This document shows positions 53,707 through 64,000 of a DNA stretch of 64,000 bases, piece after piece. Origin of the DNA: Anarhynchus alexandrinus (Eukaryota; Chordata; Aves; Charadriiformes; Charadriidae); the NCBI GenBank assembly GCA_008711295.1, contig VUYV01000004.1:2515129-2579128 (forward strand), read 5' to 3'. Every line of letters starts with the position of its first letter. Position 1 is the stretch's first letter. The position numbers and the translations under genes are program-made. The notes beneath the pieces are model-generated. The model did not search any database. It was not told the DNA's origin and worked only from the letters and a program-made list of their open reading frames with translations.

Positions 53707-56698
53707 TGCTTTATTAATATGAGCATAACAATATCAGCCATCATGCAATCCACTCAGATGATGTGAATGATGAGTATGCACTGACAGCTATAGAAGTTAC
53801 TTTGCCATTATGACACTATTTGTTTTAAAGCTTCCAGCTCCTATCAGAACCCCACTGCACTTACTTGCACTCAGTAATGGATAGTTGTTGCTCCAAGAGT
53901 TCATACTCAAATTTTGACAAAGGACAGAATATTTATAGAAAGTATTATAGAACCCTGACCTCTGATACCTGAGCCAAACAATCTGTAACTCTACTAGAAG
54001 TTGTATTAAACTTTGAGCCAGAATACCAGTTTGCAAGCCAAACAAACTATCTGCTTAAGTGTTACAGGTAAGCCCAGAACTAAGCCTGGGAATAAAAAAT
54101 GAAGTTGAATTTGCTATGTGAATGGGCATGTCATGGAGCTATACAGTATTAGGACACCAAAGACTGATTCTTAGCTTATGTAGCAGTTAATTTATTACTG
54201 GGCTAACTGAATAATGCATGAGATCTTCCACCTTAGACTACTGAACTTCATTTATGATTGCCATTCCAGTTCCCACAGGACTGAGATAACCCTCTCCCAG
54301 TACCTACATTCAAAAGTTCTGAATGTCATCTTGCATAAGTATTCTGAAATATAGAACGGTGATTGCACCTTATTGAAAGTTTGCTGAGATTTGGTAAGCA
54401 TTTAACTGTGCCTTCCATATTTTCCCCTGAATTTTTTATCATCCCAATCAATTCCGACTAAGATGTAATGTTCAGATCTTAATAAGGCTGTAAGCAAGCA
54501 TTTATTTCCTTTATAATTTTCTATTAATTACAGAGCAGCTAATGCATTTTAAGAGTCAGCTATTAATTCATTTACATGGGCTGGCTTTTTAATTGCCTAT
54601 TAAGTACCTGTACTCATTTGAGAGATTTACATGGAATTGTTGCCAAAAATGTCTTGTGCAACTGTACCAGACTCTTTTTCTGTCTGAGTTCTCTATTGTT
54701 TCAGGCCATATTTATCATGGTTACTTTCCTTTTACATAGCTAGCCTTTTAGCAGCTTAGATCTAAAAGCATTTAAAGCAATTATCCTATATAATTACCTA
54801 CATCTTCCTCCATTTCTCTGACTTTCTTCTAATATTAAAAAACCTCAACAAAAAAAGCCAACCAAAATCAACAGATTTCAGTCAGACTTGGACAGGCATT
54901 AATTATTTACAATGAATAACTTTGTAATCTATAAAAGAGCCTACACTAAAAATTAAGACTTATCCCTGCAGCCATATCTTTTCCTGCTTAAGCCAGGAGA
55001 GAGATTCCACTGCTATCCATTTATCATTGCTGAGCGTTACAAAGAGCCGACAAACAAAAGTTTGACTTCATAGAATCAGCTGAGCATCATGTGGGAGGTT
55101 ACAACACCAGATCAAAAAGAGCAAGAAAACTGAAAGCAGCAAGTGAACATAAAGAACAAAAAGCATAGAGATTTGGCCAAAATCACCAGCCACTACCAGC
55201 GTTAGACAGTGCAAACTGAGAAGCACCATGTCCCACAATAGAAACCTTTCTTTGATGATATTTTCAGAAATTCCAACTCAGACTCTGAGGCTGAAAGATG
55301 AAGTTTATGTTCCAAGCAAAATCTAAAAATTGCAAAAATTCTGCATTTCTATATTGGGAAGAAAATGAGACATTTTTAACGCCTCAAATTCTGTAGAATG
55401 TTTTCCTAGTCATTGCATGTAGCAATATGAATGAGATTTACCACCTCAAACAGATTAGCCAATAGACCATTCTACAATATATCCCTCAAGTTTCGACTCC
55501 TAGTCCTGAGTAAGTTTCCAAGAAACCAGACAAACAAGCTTTGAAGCAAAATCCATTAGAAGATTCACTGACATTAACACATTGTTGCACAATACTTGCG
55601 CTTTACAAAAAGGCATTTTACAGGGGAAGAATATTCCACTGGAAAATTTCTGTCTATCTCTATCAGTAATTGGCTGATGCCCTGAAGCAGGAGTTCTTGT
55701 ATCTTTTTTCCCCTTCTCTAATCTTATCTAACATAGCTGTGGATGTTCTTATTATCCATACAAATGTCTAATCCCTTTTGAATCCTACTAAGCCCTTATC
55801 TGTCCCACAGGGTAAATTTTCTTTGTGTAAAAAACCTGATTTCTTTTAGCCTTTTTAAAATTTGTAAGTGATCCATCTCACTTGTCCTTGTATTATGAAA
55901 AAGGGTAAATAGGAGTTTCTTTCTGCGTGCTGTGTATTATTTTGCATACCTCTTATACAATCTTACTTTATGAGGTTCTCCACTAGGATAACATTCTTAA
56001 TCCTTTTCAAGCTCATTTCATAGGGAAGCTGTTTGTTTAAGTAGGACCTTTTTTTTTCCCTTTGGATGGAGAAGGGAATAAAATGATGAGATCTGAAATA
56101 GATTCTTTGATTCACCAGAACTGTAATTTTATGTAAGTAGAATTCTATTGAAATCAGCATCTCCTAATGTGTAAGGCTTGTGTCTCTGCTCCGTCTGTGT
56201 CTATAATGGCATCGTATCATTTCCTGTCCTCTTCTACATGTTAGCTAGTATTTTTGTCCTTTTTTTGAACCACAGCTGTACACTGAGCAGAAGGGTTCCT
56301 GCAACTACACAAAACAATTCCCAAGTCTTTTTGTGACCTGGTTCTAAATTATTTGGACACCAACACCATGCCCAAGGAGAAAGCTCTTGGAGAGACAATC
56401 TCTGGGCTGATCTCTGTTGTCTGATTTCACTGCTTGAAATGTGCTTGGCAAGGAACACAAGATGGATAGGGGAGGAGGGAGAGACCACATGTGGCTATTT
56501 ATTTTAAGACATGGAAATGGCTGGGAATACTTCTGTTCTATAGTACTTTATACCAGCAGTTGAATCTCAATAATAGATCAAGTTATATTTTATTTTGATG
56601 ACACCCAGAGCCCCCATCTTAACTTGCATAAGGTGCACTTAACACAGATGTCTCAGCTACATAAAGCTGGTAACATGACTAGTGTGGATAAAAGGAAG

Positions 56699-56850
56699 AT
56701 TATTGTCCCTGCTGTAGAGATGACAATGAGACACAAGAAGAATGAATGTTTTGCCCAGAGTCTCATAAGACATCCACTATGAAGGTGGAAATTGAATCTG
56801 AAGTTCCCAAGTCACAGTCTGGAACCTTAAACACAAGCCACTCCTCTTCC
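56699..56850 (-). mobile_element. MIR-type SINE relic (antisense on +)
   Basis: The plus strand follows MIR read backwards over about 150 bp: ATTATTGTCCCTGCTGTAGA, GATGACAATGAGACACAAGA, TGAATGTTTTGCCCAGAGTC, a CACTATGAAGGTGGAAATTG segment, AATCTGAAGTTC, CACAGTCTGGAACC, and TTAAACACAAGCCACTCCTC. These correspond in order to ATTATTATCCCCATTTTACA, GATGAGGAAACTGAGGCACA, TGACTTGCCCAAGGTCACAC, TAGTAAGTGGCAGAGCTGGG, ATTCGAACCC, CTGACTCCAGAGCC and TTAACCACTACGCCACACTG. This is the longest and clearest MIR relic in the window. The element lies on the minus strand. Confidence 0.8.
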
Positions 56851-57354
56851 TTATTCCCTAGAGAAAGAAAAGACAAGCTAAGAGAAACTGACCTCCCTTC
56901 ATTTTCTTGTACATTGGGTCATTCCCATATGTCCATCTACTCCTATTGTTTGGGGGGTTTAAAACTGTTTGTTTATCTTCCTTTTTCAAACTTGGTATCT
57001 TTGGGGGACTGGCACACTAGAGAGAGAGATGTTTAACACAGAGATAATCCACTCATAATGACAAGCAAATCTTAAGGAAGGCAAAATGCTTGCATACACT
57101 AAGACTGGCTTCTGAATAGTAATTAATGAACATGCATGAGGCTTTTCAGTAATGCTCAGCTCCACAAAAGAAGCAGAAGCAACAGAGATAAGGCAGCTTT
57201 TTTTCAGTCAGCACCGCTGATAATTAAGTGACCTTGTCAGAAATTATAGATGTTTACTGATTCAGCAGAGAATATTTGAGGAGGAAAAAGAAAAGACAAA
57301 ATTGCCTTTATATGTCAAATCAACTGTAAAAAATCCTGGCTTAAGATAGAATAT

Positions 57355-57379
57355 AAAAAAAAAAAAAAAAAAAAAACNT
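57355..57379. repeat. Poly(A) run of 23 ending in an ambiguous base
   Basis: Twenty-three A residues (57355-57377), then C and a single N at 57379, the only ambiguous base I noticed in the window. The N next to a long homopolymer points to unresolved consensus calling rather than a scaffold gap. The length of the A run is therefore uncertain. Confidence 0.92.
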
Positions 57380-60309
57380 AAATCTTTATTTCCAGAAGCC
57401 AGAACTAATATGACAAAAGCTTGAAGAATACCTTTGTGCATTTTTGCATTTTTATATATGTAAATCAAGTAAATGGAGGGCTTTGGGCTGCTTATTTAAC
57501 AGCTGTACAATAGGAGCATTGATGTGGTTTGGCTTGAGAGATGCATATTTCAGGCAAAAGGAATTATTTGTATCAATATTACTATGTAGAAGATCGAGAA
57601 ATGTAAAAGAAGAATGATAATATAAATAGCAGTGAGCAATTTTATACTGTTTAAACAAATGGGAAAAAATGCCTGATGACTGCAATTAATTCATTACTAT
57701 GTCACAAATTATAGAACTCTGTGGCTGTACATCCTAATGATTAAGTAGGGCAGTAAATGATTAAGTGCATCAGTGTGGTTATTTTTGACTCTCACATAAT
57801 GAATTCGAGTCCTCACTTGTTGCCATGAGGAAGCACCTGTATTCTGTGCACTGTGTGTTCTTCTAATGAAAAGGACACCTTTCTCACCTGCTCATGAAAC
57901 CTTTGTGGAGTTGATGGAGTGGGGAACCAGACAGACATAGATAGTGCTGTCCTATTCTAAGGATGAAGCTAGGAATTATATTCATTTCAAGCATAATTTT
58001 ATAAACATTACTTCTGCAAAACTCTCATTGTGTTAGGAATATGAATGACCAGCACACAGACTGACCTTTCCTCAGGCCCAGAATAGAATTGGATGAGCTG
58101 TTCACAGTAAATTATTTGTCAGTTTTACATTGTTTAGCATCTGAAAAGCCTGAACTCCTTGCTGTGCTAAGACCTTCTTGGCACATGAATAATCATGAGA
58201 AGTTTGTTATATGTCCTGATCATTGTGGTGATTCCATGCCAGTTCCACTGTAGGTCAATAAAACCTAGGACCTCCTCAAGAGAAGCCAACCGATCCAAAA
58301 GATTTTCTCACCAACACACGCTCTGGTTATGGCCTTGTGGCAGGGCCAGGATGAAACAACATCATGAGGCACCAGCTCTGCCCCACCTCCCTTCTTTTGA
58401 TGCAATTTCAGCTCTTTCAACTGAACTACATGATGGTCCCTTTTGCAGACAAGGGATAGACACATTAAAAAAAAAATTACTGGGCTTTGTATGGTCCTTA
58501 ACATTAGCTCTCTGCCTCCTTAGAAGTCAGAGAACCATGGTCCATAGATCACCAGTTAGACCATCTACACCAAAGGGCAGAATTTATCCTCACATACATT
58601 CAATTCCCACCAACTTCATTAGCCAGGTTGCATGATCTCTCTTGATGTGGCCAAGTTCTAGAAATAGGAGAGCGAATACCGATCATAGAACAGACATGCA
58701 TTTCCAGATTGATACAAGATGTTAAAAAGAGATTGGGTAATGGAAATATTACCCTATCAATATATTAAAAATCTGAAAAATATTTATATTGGGTACAGGG
58801 ATATTGCCCAAGTGACCCTTATCTTCATATTAATAGTATTCTGCAGAGTTTATCCTGTTCTATTTTAAAAGAAAGGAGAACTTGCATTTCTTGCATTGGT
58901 ATGTCTAGTGATGGTCAAGTTCTACTATCTGTAAATCCTTGGAAATCTGAAACATTAATAATCAGTCTTAAAAAGCTTGCCTAGCTCTTAGTTCATATTT
59001 ATGCAGGTAGATTCACATTTAATACCTTCAACCTTCACAGTCCACTATTAGAATGCATTTCTAACTGCATATGGTTTGGTTTTTTCAAAATTTTGATTTT
59101 CAAAAGTAGACATTCAAATTATGGAACAAATGACACTCACTGCAGTGGAGCAGACCACAACAACCTAGTGCGTTAATCTCCTCAATCATCAGGTTAGGAA
59201 AAAAGACAAACCACACCCCAAATAAAAAAGCCCCAAATCACAACTCAATCCAAAAACCTACAACAAATACCGTGAAGATACAGAATTTGTAACGATTTTT
59301 CCTCCTCTAAGTGTATCTGTGGAAAAAAATGACCTCCGCAGAAAGGTCAACACATGGCAGATAAAAACATAAAAGAGGCAAGGAGTTAGGGAGCCCAACA
59401 CTGACACCTAAACCAGCGTCAATCTGATCATTTCTTACATCTTGCAAGTCTTACTGGTGCTTGTGTGCTCCACTGCTGCACTGCCTTTTCTGGAGCAGCA
59501 TGGCATCGCACTCTCCCTTTCAGCTGGTCGTCCCCAAAACCCCCACAACCTACTCACTTCCTTCCTATCTGTATTTATGTTCTTAATGATTTTCACCCAG
59601 GTGCATTACCCTGAACTTATCCTGCACATTAATTATACACTTATTCACATTCTCTTTGGTGGGAGCTTAGTGCTTTTCATTGATAGTATTTTGTACCCCA
59701 CATGGAATAAGAACTTTTTCCAGTTTGTGCATTTTACTGTCTGAACTGAGCTCTTTTTCCACTAATAACACCATTTTTTTGAACTATACATTGCACTAGC
59801 TAGTCAAATTTTATATCTTTCTTTGTCAAGTTACGTGCCATGATTCTGTGCCTGAACTGAGATCTTCAGGAACAGAAAACATTTCTGTTTTTCATATTAA
59901 TTAAAATGGTACTTTAATTCATAAAGTAATTATGGCATTTACTTGATTATATACTCCAGAAACAAGTGTCCTAATTTCAAGTATACTTTTTTAATAAAGT
60001 GATTACATCTCTGCTTTACATAAAAAACTCAGTTCAGACTTTGGTATCACACTGTGACAGGCTTCTCTAGAGTAACAAAGTTTCACCGCTTAAAAGTTGC
60101 CTACGTGCTGTGGCAGAGTACTAAATAAGCTGCTTTGCAGCTGTTGCTGTTCGTGTATTTCCCATGCAATGTTTCCATAACCTAGCACAGGAGCTAAGGC
60201 AATTATGTGCAGCTCAGTGCTCTGCACTGTATTCCAGCCAGCCATCAGCAACTCTCAGCTCGCTGTTGTGCCAAAGGTCTCTTTAATATTACTTGAAAAA
60301 TATTTTTAG

Positions 60310-60329
60310 TAAATAAATAAATAAATAAA
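60310..60329. repeat. (AAAT)n microsatellite
   Basis: Five near-perfect AAAT/AATA units, followed by an A/C-rich CCCCAACCCCAAACCGC stretch. A simple slippage repeat. Confidence 0.88.
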
Positions 60330-61807
60330 CCCCAACCCCAAACCGCAACAAAATACCAAACACATACACTCCCCCACACTGCAAAATGTTTAAGGATTCA
60401 TTGGCAACGGCAGTACTCGCATTTTCTTAAATGTGATGGCTGTAAAATGTACCTGGCAAATTAATAATAGTATGAATTTTAAATTATGCACCAGGTCTCT
60501 GTGAGATTAAATCAATGTGGCATAATTAACACTGTTCCCTCCCCGATAAAGGTCTTCTGTGCTGTCAAAGTTTTTTAATATACTTCAGTCTGAATAGAAT
60601 TTTTTTTTGGCAATAGATATTAGTTGGCAGGAAAAATCACTCATGACCTTTTAGCTTATACAAATAACTCAGGCTTTTTTTTAAAGTCTGCACACTGCAT
60701 CTTCCACAATAAGAGGCAGAACATAATGGAAATAATTCTGTTTTAGCATTCAGTGCTGGGTGGTTGTTTTCACGCAGAAAAAAAAACCCCACACTCTTTA
60801 TTTTTTTAGGGCTATATAGTCCAAAAGAAACAGAATTTCATTATTAGACCATGCAAATTATTAGGCAGCACGTGTGCCATTGGTACTCATAATATTTGGG
60901 ATACTCTGATTAGATTCTAAGCATTTCTGCCAAAATATTATAAACAGCCAGGTTCTAACATGCAGCAGTTGTGTTGTGTATATTTTGTCCCTCACAAGGA
61001 ACGGACAGAAGCAAGGAGAAATACTGATTAATGTCACTACCAGACACATCTTTGTGCCATAATATTGTGCTGTGGAATTGCCTGTCTGGATTTGGTAGGG
61101 TTCTGTATAAGCAAGTTGGGAGAAGGATTAACAGCAGAGAAGGCAATCTCAGAAATTCTGGTTTATAGTTCAATCTCTGCTTCTGATGCAGTAGATCTCA
61201 AGCTGTTTAATACCAGTGAGCCAGAGATGGAGAGCAGATGTTCCCTTCAAGATCCAGATGTGCCTATGGAAGAGGTTACTGCCCCTATGTGCTCGTTAAT
61301 GACCCTCCTGATCTGCTGGGAGTGGAGTTCATATGAATCACTTCATTTGTTTAAGGCAAAAATTAACCAGACTGTCTCAGATCTCCTATTCAGATTACCT
61401 AAACTAAGACTATGCAAAGCTTTGCTAAATGACTGGAGAGAGTAAACTTCTGCACAGAAAGTAAAAGGCAAGCAGCTTCAGGCAGTCATCTCTTCTGTCA
61501 CTAAAGGCCTGAAAAAAACATTGGTTCACATCCTCAATTTTGTATGTATGTTCATATATGAAGTCTGAAACTGGTCAGACCCTAAAATGATGACTCAGCA
61601 GCTAGTTAAACACCCTGATATATTAGCATGCAAAATTAGCTTGCTGCTTAACCGAATGATCAACATTCTTAAGGATGACTCGAAATAAAAGGTTTTTATA
61701 GTTAGCTTCAGACACTCTGTTCAATCAGTGTGGATGGCAATAAAATTTGAGTGGCATTTGCTGCCATTCTTGGTTATTCCTGATAAAATTTGAAGTGTAA
61801 TTTCCAA

Positions 61808-61829
61808 AATATTCACTCTAGTGAATATT
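61808..61829. repeat. Perfect inverted repeat, 10-bp arms, 2-nt loop
   Basis: AATATTCACT (61808-61817), CT, then AGTGAATATT (61820-61829), exactly complementary. It sits in AT-rich sequence about 100 bp before the 18-bp tandem duplication at 61933. Confidence 0.88.
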
Positions 61830-61932
61830 CATTGGTTATTATACTGCTTAGAGATATAGATAAAGTTGAAAATAAGGGTTAAAATTAATTTTAGATAAGA
61901 TTTTGGGGTTAGATATACTTAAATGTGGGCAT

Positions 61933-61965
61933 TTTGTCCAAGTTAACTGGTTTGTCCAAGTTAAC
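61933..61965. repeat. 18-bp tandem duplication
   Basis: TTTGTCCAAGTTAACTGG is followed at once by TTTGTCCAAGTTAAC, so 15 of 18 bases of the second unit match exactly before it diverges. A short slippage duplication. Confidence 0.85.
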
Positions 61966-63468
61966 ATTTGGAAAAGTAAGCAAGAGCCAGCATTTACAGC
62001 AGGAAAAAATGTGTCTTTTTTGCTGACATCATGTGTTAACAAGAACAGAACAGAGCTGTTAAGAAATGTTATTTTTCAGCATGTGTGGTCAAGAACAAGC
62101 CAGGATTACCATCACTTCAGAAACCCAAGGATCAGCATCACAACTATTTTCTGCTGGCTCTTTTTGCAGTTAAAACACGTTCATCCTTACTTCAGTTGTA
62201 CCACTGGTGTCAGCAATAGATAATTTTCTCAGTATATACAAGGGTTGTGGATATTGCAAGGAATACAACAGCAGCAGTAATTAGTGCCTGTTAGAGACGG
62301 CTGAAAACCCCGCAGCAAAATGCAGAATCACTCAAAATTCAAAGTACTTTGCATTCATTAAGAATGTAGAGTGGGGCCATCTTTTCCATGTAGAAAACAC
62401 GAAAGATTTAGATATTTCTATAGACAGTGAAGTCTTGGAGACACCCAAAAGTTTGTTAATAGAAAACATATCTATATTCTTGAGTAGATGAGCACACTTT
62501 AGGCAGAAATAACCAAATCTGAGTCATTTTTTTCATATTAGGAATGTTCTGTAATGCAACAGGAACCCAAAAAACCCAAACCAACCCACACCTTGTTCTT
62601 TCATGTGGAGTAAAACATCTTGTCAAAATTTCAATAAAACGTAAGTTATGTGCAGTAAAGTAGAAACTTAAGTGACAAATAATTTTGTTTTAAAATTCAA
62701 CACCCCTCCCCCCAAGTAGGCAATCTTGCCCAGCTTGACTAGTTGGTTTTATGTAACTAGGAGAGAGGTCTTACAGTCATTTACTTATTATAAAATATAT
62801 TCCCTACTTTTGCCAGCTGCTGGAACGAACAACTTACCACTCATCAGTGTAGTTCAGTAGTTAATTAAGTTTTGCAATAGCCAGAACAATGAACAACTCT
62901 GCTCAACTCTAGGTAAGCAAGCCTGACACATTCAATTTATGCTGTACCATTGCCACTGGATGGCATTAGTTAGTTGTGCTACAGGAATGGATGTGAAAGG
63001 GAACAATTAACTCTGTACAGCTTTTACCAATAAGTATTAAAGCATTAAAATATGAGTTATCATAGTATTATCACAAGGGCCATTGATACTGCATTTGCTT
63101 CACAATGCTAAGCCAGCTTTCATGAATAGTAGTGTGTCATGTTTACATATAAAAGGACAAATAACCTTGTCATGTCAGTAATAAGCTATAACACAATAAT
63201 ACTCCAGTTGACTTTTCCCTCACATATTGGCATTTCAACTACAGTGATGATAAGCCCCATAACATATACATTCCAGTCCCAGCAAGGGACACCAACACAG
63301 GTCAAAATCTTAATGAAGGCAACCAAGTTTCAGAGCATTTCCAAAATCCAAAGGCACTTTAAATTAAGCGTTTCAAATTAAGCTGATTGCTAGGTTTCTT
63401 TCTCTGACAGCCATGTGTTTTACAGTCACACAAAAAAAAACAGTAATGCAGCTGAAAAACAAATACAT

Positions 63469-63506
63469 GCACACACCCCCACACCCCACCCCACCCCACC
63501 TGCCCC
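63469..63506. repeat. (CA)n then (ACCCC)n simple repeat
   Basis: GCACACACCCCCACACCCCA leads into three or more ACCCC units and then TGCCCC. The plus strand is C-rich, so the minus strand carries repeated G4 runs that could in principle form a quadruplex. Confidence 0.88.
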
Positions 63507-64000
63507 ATTTTTAACCCACTCAGCTAGATCCATATGATGGCATATGATATTGTTTCATTTACTGCTCAGATCAAAATCTGTCGCTGTGTGGTGGATTCCC
63601 TAGAGAGAACTCAGCTCCCACAATGTCCTGTCTTTTATTTTGAACACCGAGGCAAACAAACCAAACCTCCAAAGGGACCTTTGAACTCTTCTCACCCCCT
63701 GCCTTTCCCTCAAATGTCTTCTCTTATGGGTATTTTCACAGGAGAGAGGTGACATTGGGCTACAGGCATCATCACTTTTCCCTGAAATGGACCTCAAATA
63801 CAGCTCCATTCTTTGTGTCACGCCAGCAGAAGTTACTGAAAAGTGCGCAGGACAGCATTAAAAGGAAGGATGTGGGAGGGCTGCTTTGCAATCAGGTCTT
63901 CATCAGGGAATTGAAACCTCAGGGAAGTTGCTAAATCACCTCCCAAGTGCTATCATCTTGCCTTTTCCAGGCGCGCTTAGCCCTTATCCAGGTGATCCAA

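Larger units (their letters stand above)
47278..56698. other. Unique AT-rich non-coding DNA, no gene seen
   Basis: No gene is supported. The longest frames are two of 117 codons (48274-48627 plus; 50274-50627 minus), both overlapped by other frames and without any domain I recognise. Perfect palindromes lie at 52494-52512 and 52999-53018. A T15/G12 tract lies at 53680-53706. Stretches 49640-50060 and 54480-54790 have the texture of conserved non-coding elements. Confidence 0.6.
56851..64000. other. Unique AT-rich non-coding DNA, no gene seen
   Basis: No gene is supported. The longest frames are 146 codons (58195-58635, plus) and 126 codons (61065-61445, plus). Neither has a domain I recognise, and I could not pick out flanking splice signals with confidence. 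The stretch holds a poly(A)-N junction (57355-57379), an (AAAT)n run (60310-60329), an 18-bp tandem duplication (61933-61965), a palindrome (61808-61829) and an (ACCCC)n tract (63469-63506). Confidence 0.6.

Noticed and set aside
55071..55081. CATAGAATCAG string as a fourth CR1 tail
   Set aside because: The adjoining sequence has none of the CR1 core.
58195..58635. 146-codon frame with a hydrophobic, signal-like start (MRSLLYVLIIVVIPC)
   Set aside because: The rest of the translation resembles no secreted protein, has no conserved cysteine pattern, and a minus-strand frame overlaps it. Probably chance.
61065..61445. 126-codon frame with a fairly protein-like translation
   Set aside because: No family was recognised and no convincing splice context seen. 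A protein search would decide.
1..64000. CRISPR arrays, operons, prophage or other prokaryotic systems
   Set aside because: No regular spacer repeats, dense coding or ribosome-binding sites. CR1, MIR and LTR sequences mark the DNA as vertebrate.

Overview
The window looks like 64 kb of AT-rich avian nuclear DNA with no protein-coding or RNA gene that I can support. The bird assignment rests on three short CR1 retrotransposon 3' ends (near 12968, 13487 and 15860) with the TGATTCTATG-type tail and the TTGGA...GATCTT...CCAACC core seen in bird genomes. A solo LTR at about 46572-47277 has the layout of a common avian endogenous-retrovirus LTR. Sparse repeats and several old MIR-type SINE relics also fit a bird. 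The species cannot be told from the sequence.

Layout. 1-6.8 kb: unique AT-rich DNA with a 24-bp tandem duplication. 6.8-7.7 kb: a probable MIR relic and a 24-T run. 10.8-10.9 kb: an A/C-rich low-complexity tract with a 16-C run. 13.0-15.9 kb: three CR1 3' fragments in both orientations. 18-30 kb: unique DNA with two good inverted repeats and another MIR relic. 30.2-30.7 kb: an isolated GC- and CpG-rich island made largely of a degenerate minisatellite of about 17-21 bp. 30.8-46.5 kb: unique DNA with a clear MIR relic at 39.7 kb and an 11-bp-stem hairpin at 42.28 kb. 46.6-47.3 kb: the solo LTR. 47.3-64 kb: unique DNA, a MIR relic at 56.7 kb, a single ambiguous base (N) at 57379 beside a 23-A run, and simple repeats.

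All open reading frames are short (158 codons at most). They overlap on both strands, cross homopolymers or repeats, and match no protein family I recognise, so I treat them as chance. The window is most likely a gene desert or a large intron. Several AT-rich, homeodomain-motif-rich stretches resemble vertebrate conserved non-coding elements, but this is by appearance only. I found no convincing undescribed system. The most distinctive features are the GC-rich minisatellite island, the solo LTR, the set of MIR relics all in one orientation, and several perfect inverted repeats.
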